From positions 3,828,501-3,892,500 of the forward strand of contig NZ_CP121445.1 in assembly GCF_029689925.1 (NCBI RefSeq): a stretch of DNA of 64,000 nt, read 5' to 3'. This DNA comes from Anaerocolumna sp. AGMB13025 (GTDB taxonomy: Bacteria; Bacillota; Clostridia; Lachnospirales; Lachnospiraceae). Both the position numbers and the translations under genes were made by a program. Below are positions 45,202-54,290 of the stretch, in pieces; the first letter of the stretch is position 1, and each line of letters starts with the position of its first letter. The notes beneath the pieces are model-generated. The model was not told where the DNA came from. It worked only from the letters and a program-made list of their open reading frames with translations, and ran no database searches.

Positions 45202-47358
45202 CTAATTATTTATTTCCTTATAGGCTCCTCTGTAAATCCTCACCGGTTTAAAATTAAATTTCCCATAAAAATCTTTTAATATTGTCCAATCAATACAGAC
45301 AAAGGAAGCGCCAAGTCTCCTTAAGTGAAGCAGGGACTGGTGTAGCAGGAAATCACCGTTTTTGTGTCCCCTGATTGACTTTGCTATTCCAATGGGTCCA
45401 AGTCCTCCAAAACCGTCCTCTTTGACAGCCACCATGCAAAAACCCTGGATTTCATCCTTCGTATTCTTTAAAATCACCAGGTTTTCCAGATTTTTGGCCT
45501 GCTCTAAGTATTCTTTTACCGTAACATACCACCTGCCGGGGAATTCATTTAAAAGAAACCGTAATAATTCCGGTGTTTCCCTTTCTTTTACCGGTTCTGC
45601 CATAAAGTTTTCTAAAAAATCTATCGTATCAAAATGATCAAGCTTCTCATTGTTAAGGATATCTGCCACCAGATCATAATGTTCATCTGAATTCAGAATA
45701 AAGCCTTGTTTCGTAAAAAAATCTGCATTTTTAACCGGATCAGGTATTCCGGAAAATAGATTTTTTATGTCCTGACCTACAAAGAGCTTTCGAACTGTGT
45801 GATTTTTCAAAACCCGGTACATTGCCCGGTAAAGTCTTGTTCCATGACCCTTTCCCTGGTATTCCGGTTTAATAAGTAAGGCTGACAGCCAGGCACAATC
45901 CGGGTAAAGTTCAGAGGTTTCCCTTGATTTTTTTGCTATCACAGCCCCAATCAACTGGTTATCCTTTTTACTTCTTAGACCAAATGCTGCTTCAGTAAAA
46001 AAACTTTCATTCTCAAAGGTGCTTTCCAGTAGTTTTTTACCAGATACCCAGAAATTTTCATGAAAGCATTCCTTCCATAAGCCTGCCAGCTCACCGAAGT
46101 CACTTTCTTTTAACTGATCCATAACCACGGTTTCTGCCTCCTCCACAGTGATATAGCTCCACCAGTCATTATCTGCCAGATAGGATAAATCAAAAAGCAT
46201 ACAGCCTTCCGACTTCTGAAAACACATAGCAACCGCTTTTTTCATGGAAGAAGGATTCTCCCTATATTGATCCAGAAACAGACTGCCAATTACCGGTACT
46301 GTGTTCTCTGTAACCTGGTATGCAATGTTTGCTGATCCCTCCACACTGTACCAGTATGCAGGCTGATCCGCCGCTTTTGCCTCTGCTTCTGTCACATAAG
46401 GATAATAAAACCCCGACAGTAAGCCATCCAGACTTTCTGCATAACCAGTTTCCTTGTAGGTCTCCGGATTTATCCTGGGATACTGGACTGCCTGATACTG
46501 CTTAGAAGCCCAATTAGCTCCCACCTGATAGTATAAGGGATACCAGGAACCGGTATAATCAAGAAATTGAACCGGCTTTTTAATACGCTCCAACAGTTCC
46601 CGGACTTTTTCAATAAAATATTTTATCCTGCCTGCGCGAAAGGTAAGAAATTCGCCAAAATATCTGCCGTACTGTATCAACGGCTCTTTTTCTCCCCGAT
46701 CCACCAGTTTATAGATATCCTCCGGCCAATTACAGGTTGTACCTGCAAACTGCTCCCATTTTTCTTTTGTTATGGAACCAAAGTCAGAGCTTAACCCTAC
46801 ATAACGGACTCTGTCTAATACAATACCATCAACGGGATATTTTGTTATAATTTCTTCAAGCAGTGATAATTCATAGGCGCAGACCTCTTCATTGGCGGGG
46901 TTAACAAATATTTCACCAAAATCATCAATACTGCCGGCGGTCTTTAAAGTTTCTGGTGAGGTCACCGGCGAGATCACCGCCTCCCCCGACTTATCCAGTC
47001 CATATACATAAGTCTGCCATTCTTCCTTCCTGATACCAGGCATTTTAGGATGGGGTTTTCTTTTATTCCCTTCTGCAAATACATCAATAGAGGCAAACAG
47101 CAGCATGCCCAGACCATGGACTATGTTTAGGCATTGCAAAAGATAATCCTGCTCTTTAAAGGTATCATCATATTCCCAGTAATGAGGCGCAATTTCACTG
47201 TCATAAATAGCAAAACCAGAGGTGTCTTTAACGCTTAATATCACAGCTCCGATGCCGGCTTTTATACAGTTTTCCATTTGGATGAGAAATTTATCAGCAT
47301 CTGCAATGGTCTTTTTATTCGCCTGTATCTCAATCCATATATAATAATTTTTATCCAT
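45202..47358 (-). CDS. Glycoside-hydrolase-like (GHL10/DUF187-type) protein fused to two GNAT domains
   Basis: A 718-residue cytoplasmic protein without a signal peptide. Residues 1 to about 400 resemble TIM-barrel GHL families that include YngK-like proteins: AVILSVKDTSGFAIYDS near 32, LFASIDVFAEGN near 87, YPVDGIVLDRVRYVG near 190 and QFLDYTGSWYPLYYQ near 260. Residues about 405-570 are a GNAT acetyltransferase with PEYQGKGHGTRLYRAMY (acetyl-CoA loop), and about 590-718 a second GNAT with SIRGHKNGDFLLHQSL and DFYGKFNF. I chose ATG 47358, with AGGAG 8 nt upstream. It lies between the permease and NanE fusion genes. A role in hydrolysis and acetylation of imported amino-sugar compounds is inferred from context alone. 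Confidence 0.78.
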   Translation of the reverse strand: MDKNYYIWIEIQANKKTIADADKFLIQMENCIKAGIGAVILSVKDTSGFAIYDSEIAPHYWEYDDTFKEQDYLLQCLNIVHGLGMLLFASIDVFAEGNKRKPHPKMPGIRKEEWQTYVYGLDKSGEAVISPVTSPETLKTAGSIDDFGEIFVNPANEEVCAYELSLLEEIITKYPVDGIVLDRVRYVGLSSDFGSITKEKWEQFAGTTCNWPEDIYKLVDRGEKEPLIQYGRYFGEFLTFRAGRIKYFIEKVRELLERIKKPVQFLDYTGSWYPLYYQVGANWASKQYQAVQYPRINPETYKETGYAESLDGLLSGFYYPYVTEAEAKAADQPAYWYSVEGSANIAYQVTENTVPVIGSLFLDQYRENPSSMKKAVAMCFQKSEGCMLFDLSYLADNDWWSYITVEEAETVVMDQLKESDFGELAGLWKECFHENFWVSGKKLLESTFENESFFTEAAFGLRSKKDNQLIGAVIAKKSRETSELYPDCAWLSALLIKPEYQGKGHGTRLYRAMYRVLKNHTVRKLFVGQDIKNLFSGIPDPVKNADFFTKQGFILNSDEHYDLVADILNNEKLDHFDTIDFLENFMAEPVKERETPELLRFLLNEFPGRWYVTVKEYLEQAKNLENLVILKNTKDEIQGFCMVAVKEDGFGGLGPIGIAKSIRGHKNGDFLLHQSLLHLRRLGASFVCIDWTILKDFYGKFNFKPVRIYRGAYKEINN

Positions 47359-47459
47359 ACCCAAAACTCCTATCTGCATACAATTCTACTTACAGCATCG
47401 ATATAACCTGCCTGCTTCTTTACTGTCTACGCTTAGTCTGTCTGTTACCAGACAACACC

Positions 47460-47490
47460 CAAGGTACTAGCAGTGGTTTGCTATACCTTG
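47460..47490. repeat. Intercistronic hairpin after the inner-membrane permease gene
   Basis: CAAGGTA-C-TAGCA pairs with TGCTA-TACCTTG with one bulge, loop GTGGTT. It lies in the 185-bp space between the permease gene and the GHL-GNAT gene. It may protect the upstream transporter mRNA or limit read-through. Confidence 0.6.
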
Positions 47491-47543
47491 CCGGGCAGGC
47501 GGGATTTCCATCTACTAAACCAGCCGCCCTTTTCTGGACGTAC

Positions 47544-48392
47544 TTAGCCTTTTACTGCACCGCTGACCGCTTCGATATAATTCTTCTGGCAAAGCAGGAA
47601 CACAATAATAATAGGTACGATGGATATTACCGTTCCGGCTGCAATATATCCAAACTTATAATTAAAGGAACCGTTTAAAAACTGCAAAGCAGTTGCCAGC
47701 GGATATTTTTCCGGGTCCTGTAAAACAATGATGGGCCATAGGAATTCGTTCCATCTGCTGATAAAATCAAAAATAATAACAGTGCTGACGGAGGGAAGGA
47801 TTCCGGGCATCATAATCTTCCACCAGATCCTACCCTCGCCGGCACCATCAATTCTTGCTGCCTCCACCAGTTCTTTGGGTATCCCAAGATAAGACTGCCG
47901 TAACAGGATAATACTAAACACCTTTACAGAACCCGGCAGGATAACGCCCACCAGATTGTTTAACAGATGCATCTTGGAAATAATCAGATAATTAATAATC
48001 ATACCGGCTGCCGCAGGTATAATCATGGAGGATAGTAAGGCTCCCATGATTATCTTTTTTCCTTTAAATTCCATGCAAGCCAGAGGATAGGCACACATAG
48101 CAGAAAAGATGACGTCCAATGCAATGGAACTTAAAGTTATTATAAGTGTATTGGCGATATACTTAGGTACAGAAAGAAATTCCATTACTCCAATATAATT
48201 GTCAAAGGTTGGTCTGAAATTAAAAAACCTTAAATCATAAATATTAGTACCGGTTTTAAAGGATGTAGAAACCATCCATAAAAATGGTCCTGCACAAATT
48301 ACCGCTATGAAACTTAATATCAGATAATTTCCCAATTTAGAAATGACTTTTTTACGCACTTTTACCGTATTTATGTTATTTACCTTACTCAC
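47544..48392 (-). CDS. ABC sugar transporter permease (MalG type)
   Basis: A 282-residue inner-membrane subunit with six helices. The EAA motif is EAARIDGAGEGRIWWKIMMPGILPS near residue 180 (pattern only), which contacts the ATPase. It belongs to the CUT1 family. The GTG start at 48392 overlaps the end of the partner permease gene by 8 nt and uses a GGAGG inside that gene. No ATPase gene is nearby, so the transporter probably uses a shared MsmK/MsiK-type ATPase encoded elsewhere. The substrate is inferred to be an amino sugar or a sialic-acid-like compound from the neighbours. Confidence 0.93.
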   Translation of the reverse strand: MSKVNNINTVKVRKKVISKLGNYLILSFIAVICAGPFLWMVSTSFKTGTNIYDLRFFNFRPTFDNYIGVMEFLSVPKYIANTLIITLSSIALDVIFSAMCAYPLACMEFKGKKIIMGALLSSMIIPAAAGMIINYLIISKMHLLNNLVGVILPGSVKVFSIILLRQSYLGIPKELVEAARIDGAGEGRIWWKIMMPGILPSVSTVIIFDFISRWNEFLWPIIVLQDPEKYPLATALQFLNGSFNYKFGYIAAGTVISIVPIIIVFLLCQKNYIEAVSGAVKG

Positions 48393-49269
48393 TGTAAGTC
48401 ATACCTCCTCCCCTTTTGCCGTATGCAAATATTACAATACTTAAAATAGAGGTAATAACTGCCTGGACAGCACCAATAGCGGCGGAATAACCGAATTCAA
48501 AATCAGAAAAGGCTTTTACATAGGAATAATAATTAATTACTAAAGTAGCATCATCTGGACCGCCCTTGGTCAGTACATATACCACATCAAAAACACCTAC
48601 CGCAGATATGATGGAATTCAGGGAGCAAAACCAGATATATGGCTTTAACAAAGGCATCTTAATCTTAGTTAGAGTCTGCCAGGAATTAGCACCGTCTACA
48701 ATAGAAGCCTCTTCCAGTTCTTTTGGCACCGACTGGAGTCCGGCCAGATAAAGCATCATATAATATCCAAGTCCCTGCCAGATTGTTATAAACATGATAC
48801 TGAGCATAGCAGTTTTTCCGTCACTTAAAAAACCAATCGGGGTTTTAATTAGACCAGCATCCAAAAGGGCCGTATTAATCAGGCCGCTTGGGTCAAAGAG
48901 GAACCCCCACATAATAGATACTGCTACCATAGAGGTTATTACCGGGATATAGAATAAGGTACGGAATATGGCAATGCCACGGAGCTTTTTATTAACTAGT
49001 ATGGCTAATAAGATAGATAAAATCTGGATTACAGGTACTACCGCCACAAATAAGACTGAATTCAGTATGGAAATTCGAAATTCGCTGTCACAAAAGGCTT
49101 GTATAAAATTATTAAAACCAATAAATTTTGTTTTACCTAGTACCGAATAATCAAAAAACATAAGGGGAAGACTGTCGAGAATGGGAACAAACACAAACAC
49201 GACAATCATAATAATAGCCGGAGCCATAAACAGATATGCCTTTATGGTCTGCCTGGTTTTTACTTTCAT
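48385..49269 (-). CDS. ABC sugar transporter permease (MalF type)
   Basis: A 294-residue CUT1 permease with six helices. The EAA loop is EEASIVDGANSWQTLTKIKMPLLKP near residue 190 (pattern only), and YVLTKGGPDDAT near 240 is typical. The ribosome binding site AAGGAG stands 8 nt before the ATG. It pairs with the MalG-type subunit downstream and the binding protein upstream. Between it and the binding protein gene are 180 bp with a loose inverted repeat. Confidence 0.93.
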   Translation of the reverse strand: MKVKTRQTIKAYLFMAPAIIMIVVFVFVPILDSLPLMFFDYSVLGKTKFIGFNNFIQAFCDSEFRISILNSVLFVAVVPVIQILSILLAILVNKKLRGIAIFRTLFYIPVITSMVAVSIMWGFLFDPSGLINTALLDAGLIKTPIGFLSDGKTAMLSIMFITIWQGLGYYMMLYLAGLQSVPKELEEASIVDGANSWQTLTKIKMPLLKPYIWFCSLNSIISAVGVFDVVYVLTKGGPDDATLVINYYSYVKAFSDFEFGYSAAIGAVQAVITSILSIVIFAYGKRGGGMTYSE

Positions 49270-49299
49270 AGATTACTCCTTAATCAAGGTACGCAGGCT

Positions 49300-49440
49300 T
49301 AATTCTGTGGAGCTGCTGAAAAATGCAAAATACAGGTTTTGCGGGGCAAAAACTTAAAAACATAATTCATTGACAACATTCAAATTCTATGACACACCCA
49401 GTAACCTGCCATTTTACAACAGCCCCTCTAAATACAGTAC
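49300..49440. repeat. Loose inverted repeat between binding protein and permease genes
   Basis: GTGGAGCTGCTGAAAAATG (49308-49326) is partly complementary to CATTTTACAACAGCCCCTC (49411-49429), 16 of 19 positions counting one wobble, with a loop of about 84 nt. This is where binding-protein operons often have a hairpin that keeps the first transcript more abundant. Confidence 0.45.
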
Positions 49441-49449
49441 CTTATTCTA

Positions 49450-50805
49450 TTATTTTTTCAAAATATTATTAACGGCAGCCTCTTCTTTATCCAGTGCTGC
49501 CTGGATATCCTTATTGCTGGTTATGGCCGCTTCATAGACTTTATTTACTTCCGCCTGGATATCTCCCTGACCTTCGACTCCTAACGAATAATCCTTAGAG
49601 GTTACGCTGACCTGTGCCGACATGGCTCTTGCCTGACCTTCCAGGGAGGTCTGATCGGAAACAAAATAAGAATCTGCACCGGCTTTTGTCGTGGAGGGGA
49701 ATATAGCAACTTCTTTGCAGAAAGCCAGCTGACTTTCGTCATTGGTTATGTAGGAAGCAAAATTAATTGCAGCCTCGTGATTTTTACTTGCCTCGGGTAC
49801 CACGACATTCATAAGAGCGTTTCGGCTTAAACCTATATTTCCGGTCAGTGGTTTCGCAAGACCGATTTTTTCATATACATCTGGGGCTTCATCCTTAATT
49901 CTTGAAAGGGAAGAACCGGAAGAACTAATAATTGCAAGCTTACCTGTTTCAAATAATTTTAACTCATTATCCCATTTGCCCCAGTTGGTCTTAGGAAGAT
50001 AATCGGCATCTGTCATAGTCTTAAAAGCGTTTAACAGGTTCAAGGTATCAGAAGTGTTAAATGCTGCTGCCGTATTATCCTCATTCAGAATCGGTATACC
50101 CTCTTCTACCAGCAGGTTAAAGAATTCTGGCGGATTGTAAAGATAAGCTCCGGTTTTCTCCTTCATGGTTTTAGCCATATCAAAGGCAGATTGATAACTG
50201 GTTGGAATCTCGGTGATACCGGCCTTTTCAAAAAGTTCTTTATTGTACATCATAATATTGGGAGAAGCATACCAGGGAAAAGCATATACCGAATCACCAA
50301 TTTTGGTAGACTCATATAGACTCTCTACATAGATCCCCTTTTGATCGTCTGTTGCTTCTGCGTTTAAATCAACCAAGGCATTTTTTCCCGCAAGAGTAAG
50401 TGCCATCTGTGTATTTAAATTAACCACATCCGGTGATTTTCCTCCGGCAACTGCTGTAACCAGCTTTTCCTGAATGGATTCATAAGGTAAATCGGTCCAT
50501 TTTACCGTTACACCAGGATTGGCTGCTTCATAATCTGCTATTCGTTTATTGAAGAAGTCAGTAAATGTTGGCTGAAGAGATATGGTCCAAAACTCAATGT
50601 TTACAGGTTCGGTGGATTCCGTTGGCTGAGTCCCATCGGATGACTTTGCTGTATCCTCATTATCCACATTTTGTGTTTCTTTCGCAGTAGAAGTGCTGTC
50701 CCCACCACCGGATAAAGCGTCTTTTGTTGTCTTACTGCTGCCGCAGCCAGATAGCATTCCCAGAGCAAGTGTTAAAATAAGTAAGAGACTGATTACTTTT
50801 TTCAT
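49450..50805 (-). CDS. ABC sugar-binding lipoprotein
   Basis: A 451-residue extracellular solute-binding protein of family 1. The signal peptide MKKVISLLLILTLALGMLSGC ends in a lipobox (LSGC), so it is anchored by its cysteine near residue 20. A Ser/Thr/Asp linker precedes the domain that starts VNIEFWTISLQPTF. ITNDESQLAFCKEV and the closing DIQAALDKEEAAVNNIL fit the family. I chose ATG 50805 with AGGAGG 8 nt upstream. It is the first gene of the importer operon, behind its own promoter and divergent from the RpiR gene. Its ligand is not visible in the sequence. Confidence 0.94.
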   Translation of the reverse strand: MKKVISLLLILTLALGMLSGCGSSKTTKDALSGGGDSTSTAKETQNVDNEDTAKSSDGTQPTESTEPVNIEFWTISLQPTFTDFFNKRIADYEAANPGVTVKWTDLPYESIQEKLVTAVAGGKSPDVVNLNTQMALTLAGKNALVDLNAEATDDQKGIYVESLYESTKIGDSVYAFPWYASPNIMMYNKELFEKAGITEIPTSYQSAFDMAKTMKEKTGAYLYNPPEFFNLLVEEGIPILNEDNTAAAFNTSDTLNLLNAFKTMTDADYLPKTNWGKWDNELKLFETGKLAIISSSGSSLSRIKDEAPDVYEKIGLAKPLTGNIGLSRNALMNVVVPEASKNHEAAINFASYITNDESQLAFCKEVAIFPSTTKAGADSYFVSDQTSLEGQARAMSAQVSVTSKDYSLGVEGQGDIQAEVNKVYEAAITSNKDIQAALDKEEAAVNNILKK

Positions 50806-50906
50806 TAAGATTTCCTCCTTAAAATATAAAAATTTTTTTATAAACAAGCAGGCCCCTTTGCCATGCAATGTTGTCCATTCACTGCCTTTCGCTTCAGACA
50901 CTTTGC

Positions 50907-50935
50907 ATTATAGCAACTGCTTTTTCGTTTTACAA
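50907..50935 (-). promoter_or_regulatory. Promoter of the importer operon
   Basis: On the minus strand TTGTAA (50935-50930), 17 nt, then TATAAT (50912-50907) with an extended TGC. It gives a leader of about 95 nt before the binding-protein start. Confidence 0.7.
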
Positions 50936-50952
50936 CAATTTAGCCCCATTCA

Positions 50953-51010
50953 GAAAGTAGTTACACAATTCGTCTTAAGTATTGGATTTTATGAAAGTAG
51001 ATTCACAATT
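50953..51010. promoter_or_regulatory. Direct repeats in the divergent RpiR/importer control region
   Basis: GAAAGTAGTTACACAATT (50953-50970) and GAAAGTAGATTCACAATT (50993-51010) agree at 16 of 18 positions and start 40 bp apart. They lie just upstream of the importer -35 box and 33 bp before the rpiR -35 box. They are good candidates for the binding sites of the RpiR protein. Confidence 0.55.
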
Positions 51011-51042
51011 AAGGGATAATACTGTCTTTTCAGGGAAAGTTA

Positions 51043-51071
51043 TTGCATTCATAAAATCATGTGTGTATAAT
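51043..51071 (+). promoter_or_regulatory. Promoter of the RpiR-ROK operon
   Basis: TTGCAT (51043-51048), 17 nt, then a perfect TATAAT (51066-51071), about 22 bp before the start codon at 51093. The leader is therefore very short. Confidence 0.65.
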
Positions 51072-51092
51072 TGGATAAAATGAAAGGCAGCC

Positions 51093-51938
51093 ATGTATCC
51101 TATGAATTATGCAGACGGAGAAGTAAAACAGAAAATACGGAAAGTATATGATGACCTTACACCGGTGGAGAAAAGCACAGCCGACTTTTTCTTAAACAAT
51201 ACAAAGCAGATGGATTTTAATTCTAAAAACGTATCCAAGCTTTTATATGTTTCAGAAGCCACCTTATCAAGATTTGCAAAGAAATGCGGTTTTAAAGGTT
51301 ACCGGGAGTTGATTTATGTATATTTAAAGGATTTAGCCGGTTCTGTAAAGGAAAAAGATATCAGCACCTTGTCCGCTAAGGTCCGTAATACCTATTTAAA
51401 TCTTCTGGAGGAAAGCTATGAATTACTGGATGAAGCACAAATGAAACGTCTGGCCAATCTGGTGAATAAATGCCACCGGGTCAGTGTCTACGGCATGGGC
51501 AGCTCCGGATTTGCTGCTAATGAATTTAAACTTCGTTTTATGCGTACCGGATTATATGTGGAGGCGATAACCGATTCCCAAATCATGCAGATGAATTCTG
51601 CCCTGGTGAATGAAGAAAACCTGGTTATTGCCATCTCCTTAAGCGGAAAAACGAAAGAAATTCTAACCGGGATACGTCTGGCTAAGGAAAACAGTGCCAA
51701 AGTTGTATTAATTACAGCAAATAAAAATGTAAAGGAAAAAGAATACTGCGATGAGGTACTCTATGTATCCATGATGAAGAATTTAGACGGGGGAACTATG
51801 ATTTCCCCCCAGTTTCCGGTTCTGGTCATGATTGATATTTTTTATACCTATTATTTTGAAAACGATTCCTACTTTAAGGCAAAAAAACACAGGGAAACCT
51901 TAACCGCACTGCATGAAATACAAAGGGAGCAAAAGTGA
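51093..51938 (+). CDS. RpiR-family transcriptional regulator
   Basis: A 281-residue regulator with an N-terminal HTH_6 domain (KVYDDLTPVEKSTADFFLNN and VSKLLYVSEATLSRFAKKCGFKGYRELIY, pattern only) and a C-terminal SIS sugar-phosphate isomerase-like domain (VSVYGMGSSGFAANEF near residue 130, ISLSGKTKEILTG near 190). The ribosome binding site AAAGG is 5 nt before the ATG. It is divergent from the importer operon, with the ROK kinase as second gene. By family it should sense a sugar phosphate, plausibly ManNAc-6-P or GlcNAc-6-P, the substrate and product of the NanE domain. Confidence 0.92.
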   Translation: MYPMNYADGEVKQKIRKVYDDLTPVEKSTADFFLNNTKQMDFNSKNVSKLLYVSEATLSRFAKKCGFKGYRELIYVYLKDLAGSVKEKDISTLSAKVRNTYLNLLEESYELLDEAQMKRLANLVNKCHRVSVYGMGSSGFAANEFKLRFMRTGLYVEAITDSQIMQMNSALVNEENLVIAISLSGKTKEILTGIRLAKENSAKVVLITANKNVKEKEYCDEVLYVSMMKNLDGGTMISPQFPVLVMIDIFYTYYFENDSYFKAKKHRETLTALHEIQREQK

Positions 51939-52891
51939 TTATGATGGATTATATCGGAATAGACATTGGCGGAACTGCCGTTAAGATCGGATTGATAGAT
52001 GAAAACGGAACTGTACTTAAATATAACCAATACAGCGTAGATTTTGACGGGTATGAAACTCCCATACTAGAGACTGTACAAAAAAGCCTTGAGACATTTT
52101 TAGAGGATTTTTCAATAAACCTGGATCGGATAAAAGGAATCGGCGTATCTGCAACCGGACAGGTAGACTCTTATAGTGGAATTATTATAGGTACTGCCGG
52201 TCACATTAAAAATTGGATAGGAAGCAGAATCAAAGAAGTTCTTACCCTTAAATTCCAACTTCCCGTAACTGTTATGAATGATGCAAACTGTGCGGCTTTA
52301 GCAGAAAAATGGATTGGAGCTGCCAAAGAGGTTTCCGATGCTATTGTTGTCACCATAGGGACCGGCGTCGGAGGAGGAATCCTTATCAATTCTAAAATAC
52401 TAAATGGAGTAAACGGACTAGCCGGAGAACTTGGACATTTTACCATTGACTGTCATGGAACCTCCTGTACCTGCGGCAATACCGGCTGCTACGAACAATA
52501 TGCATCCACTGCTGCGCTGGTAAGGAGTTTTTCGGAGGCTCTTAACAAAGGGCTCTTTGGGGCAACTGACTTTAAGGGCTGCCCCATTAATGGCAAAACC
52601 ATATTTGGGCTTTTGGCAGATCGTAACCCTATGGCAGAAGAACTTTTTGAAAAATGGCTGGATTATGTAGCGACTGGCCTGGTAAATCTGGTACATATTT
52701 TTAATCCCCAGCTCATTCTAATAGGCGGAGGTATCAGTATACAGGATAAGCTATTTATTCTTCCTCTCAGGGAGAAAGTATTAAAAAGGATTATGCCTGC
52801 ATTTGGAAAGGACCTTGATCTTAAGGCAGCAGCCCTTGGCAATGATGCCGGAATGATAGGTGCTGTTTATAACTGCATAAATCATAGTTAG
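51935..52891 (+). CDS. ROK-family sugar kinase (candidate ManNAc kinase)
   Basis: A 318-residue ROK protein with no HTH, hence a kinase rather than a repressor. Seen are the ATP loop YIGIDIGGTAVKIGLID, MNDANCAALAEKW near residue 110, GTGVGGGILINSKI near 140, GELGHFTIDCHGTSCTCGNTGCYEQYAS with the zinc-binding CxCGxxGCxE motif near 165-190 (pattern only), and ILIGGGIS near 260. The GTG start overlaps the rpiR stop by 4 nt, so translation is coupled; ATG 51941 is also possible. With a NanE domain in the same island, phosphorylation of ManNAc is the most likely role; glucokinase is the alternative. Confidence 0.88.
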   Translation: MIMMDYIGIDIGGTAVKIGLIDENGTVLKYNQYSVDFDGYETPILETVQKSLETFLEDFSINLDRIKGIGVSATGQVDSYSGIIIGTAGHIKNWIGSRIKEVLTLKFQLPVTVMNDANCAALAEKWIGAAKEVSDAIVVTIGTGVGGGILINSKILNGVNGLAGELGHFTIDCHGTSCTCGNTGCYEQYASTAALVRSFSEALNKGLFGATDFKGCPINGKTIFGLLADRNPMAEELFEKWLDYVATGLVNLVHIFNPQLILIGGGISIQDKLFILPLREKVLKRIMPAFGKDLDLKAAALGNDAGMIGAVYNCINHS

Positions 52892-52901
52892 ACTTCTGTT
52901 T

Positions 52902-54290
52902 TTATCCTTCTTTCCCTTCTCCTGATAATACCTCATATATGACTTCTGACAGATATTTCATTGCATTCATCGCCTCTTCCAGGGTGTTTTTATCAGTACC
53001 CACCTCTGCTAGGATGGATTTCTTCCTTAAATGCATGTTATACCGGTATGCCATAAGATAATTCTTATACATCAGTCCGGGGAATATTTCTCTTCCCTTA
53101 AGCTGAAGCTGTAAGCTAAACGCCAGATTATCCTGTAGATAAGGATTACTTAATCGGGCTATATCACCTTTTGGTGTTCTGCTCAGTCCATTAAACAGCA
53201 TGACCTGGGCTGTATCTTCCCCTTTTATCTTAGCAACCCGTTTCCCATTTGCTCCGTCCCTATGCAGGTCAATGACTACCTCTATACTGGGGTATTCTTT
53301 CAGAATTTTCTCAATCCCGTCACCGGCATAATTATAGGCTAGATTCCGGTCTAACTCCCCGCCCATTATATCGTATTTTGACTTGTCATGAATTACATTG
53401 TAACCGTAGTTATCCTCCAATAGTTTTGTCAGGTAGGTTCCTACCCCTACTACCGTTTCCGATTCCTCCGTTCCTTTACTGTCACTGTAAGTTTCCTGGG
53501 AATGAGTATGGTAAATTAAGATCTGTGGTTTGTCGGAAGTCGTTTTCATGGTCATATCTTCACCAATAAATTTCTTGACATCAAACAATTGGTCATTTAC
53601 AACCGTTGCCGGATCTACAATATAAAAATTGTTATATAAGAACTGGTGATTCAGAAGCTGTTTCATATCAAAACGCACCCCGTTAATGGTTCCGAGGGTT
53701 TGTGAAACTGCATCATCCGCAATCGTGGTTTCCTCACTTTCCAAATAAACCTCTCCGTTAATGATATCAATTGGCATGATACCACCTGAACTGGAGGCAG
53801 GGACGGCATCTTTCCCGGAGGAATTGTTTTGCACACCATTCCCCTTGGCTGCTTTTGTCAGCGAATTAGCATGTTCGATTCCTTCTATAATCCGCTGCAC
53901 ATATAAATCATTATTAAACAGCAGGCTGTCTTCATCTGCCAGCTTAAGCGTATCCATCTCATTCTCTATGTAATTGCTGCCCGGTTCATCACTTGCCTGG
54001 GCTATGTAACGGTTAATTGGGAAAGATCCCAACATCGTGTTAAGTATAAAACTCTTATTTTTGTTTTCATCCCTGCCGGATACATAACCCAGTATGGGTA
54101 TATTGGTCTCAAGCATATAATTACAGGCTGCTGTAACAATCTTTTGTCCGATGGTATCTGTTAATGTACTTTCCGCCTCTGGACCGATTATACGGATACA
54201 TTTAATCAATACATTAAGACTCAGTAATAAAATAATACCCCATAGTGCTATATGAAACAGTCTGGTAACCCTGTACTTATATCTTCGCAT
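52902..54290 (-). CDS. spoIIP: Stage II sporulation protein P
   Basis: Peptidoglycan amidase/endopeptidase needed for engulfment. The 462-residue protein has an N-terminal membrane helix (about 9-30), a long linker and the C-terminal amidase-3-like domain: ILIYHTHSQETYSD near residue 257 with a zinc His, VVGVGTYLTKLLEDNYG, VVIDLHRDGAN near 328 with the second His, and ILAEVGTDKNTLEEAMNAM near 430 with the catalytic Glu. It ends convergent with the ROK gene, 11 bp away. The order gpr-spoIIP-lepA is usual in Clostridia; lepA is 10 kb away here. Confidence 0.95.
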   Translation of the reverse strand: MRRYKYRVTRLFHIALWGIILLLSLNVLIKCIRIIGPEAESTLTDTIGQKIVTAACNYMLETNIPILGYVSGRDENKNKSFILNTMLGSFPINRYIAQASDEPGSNYIENEMDTLKLADEDSLLFNNDLYVQRIIEGIEHANSLTKAAKGNGVQNNSSGKDAVPASSSGGIMPIDIINGEVYLESEETTIADDAVSQTLGTINGVRFDMKQLLNHQFLYNNFYIVDPATVVNDQLFDVKKFIGEDMTMKTTSDKPQILIYHTHSQETYSDSKGTEESETVVGVGTYLTKLLEDNYGYNVIHDKSKYDIMGGELDRNLAYNYAGDGIEKILKEYPSIEVVIDLHRDGANGKRVAKIKGEDTAQVMLFNGLSRTPKGDIARLSNPYLQDNLAFSLQLQLKGREIFPGLMYKNYLMAYRYNMHLRKKSILAEVGTDKNTLEEAMNAMKYLSEVIYEVLSGEGKEG

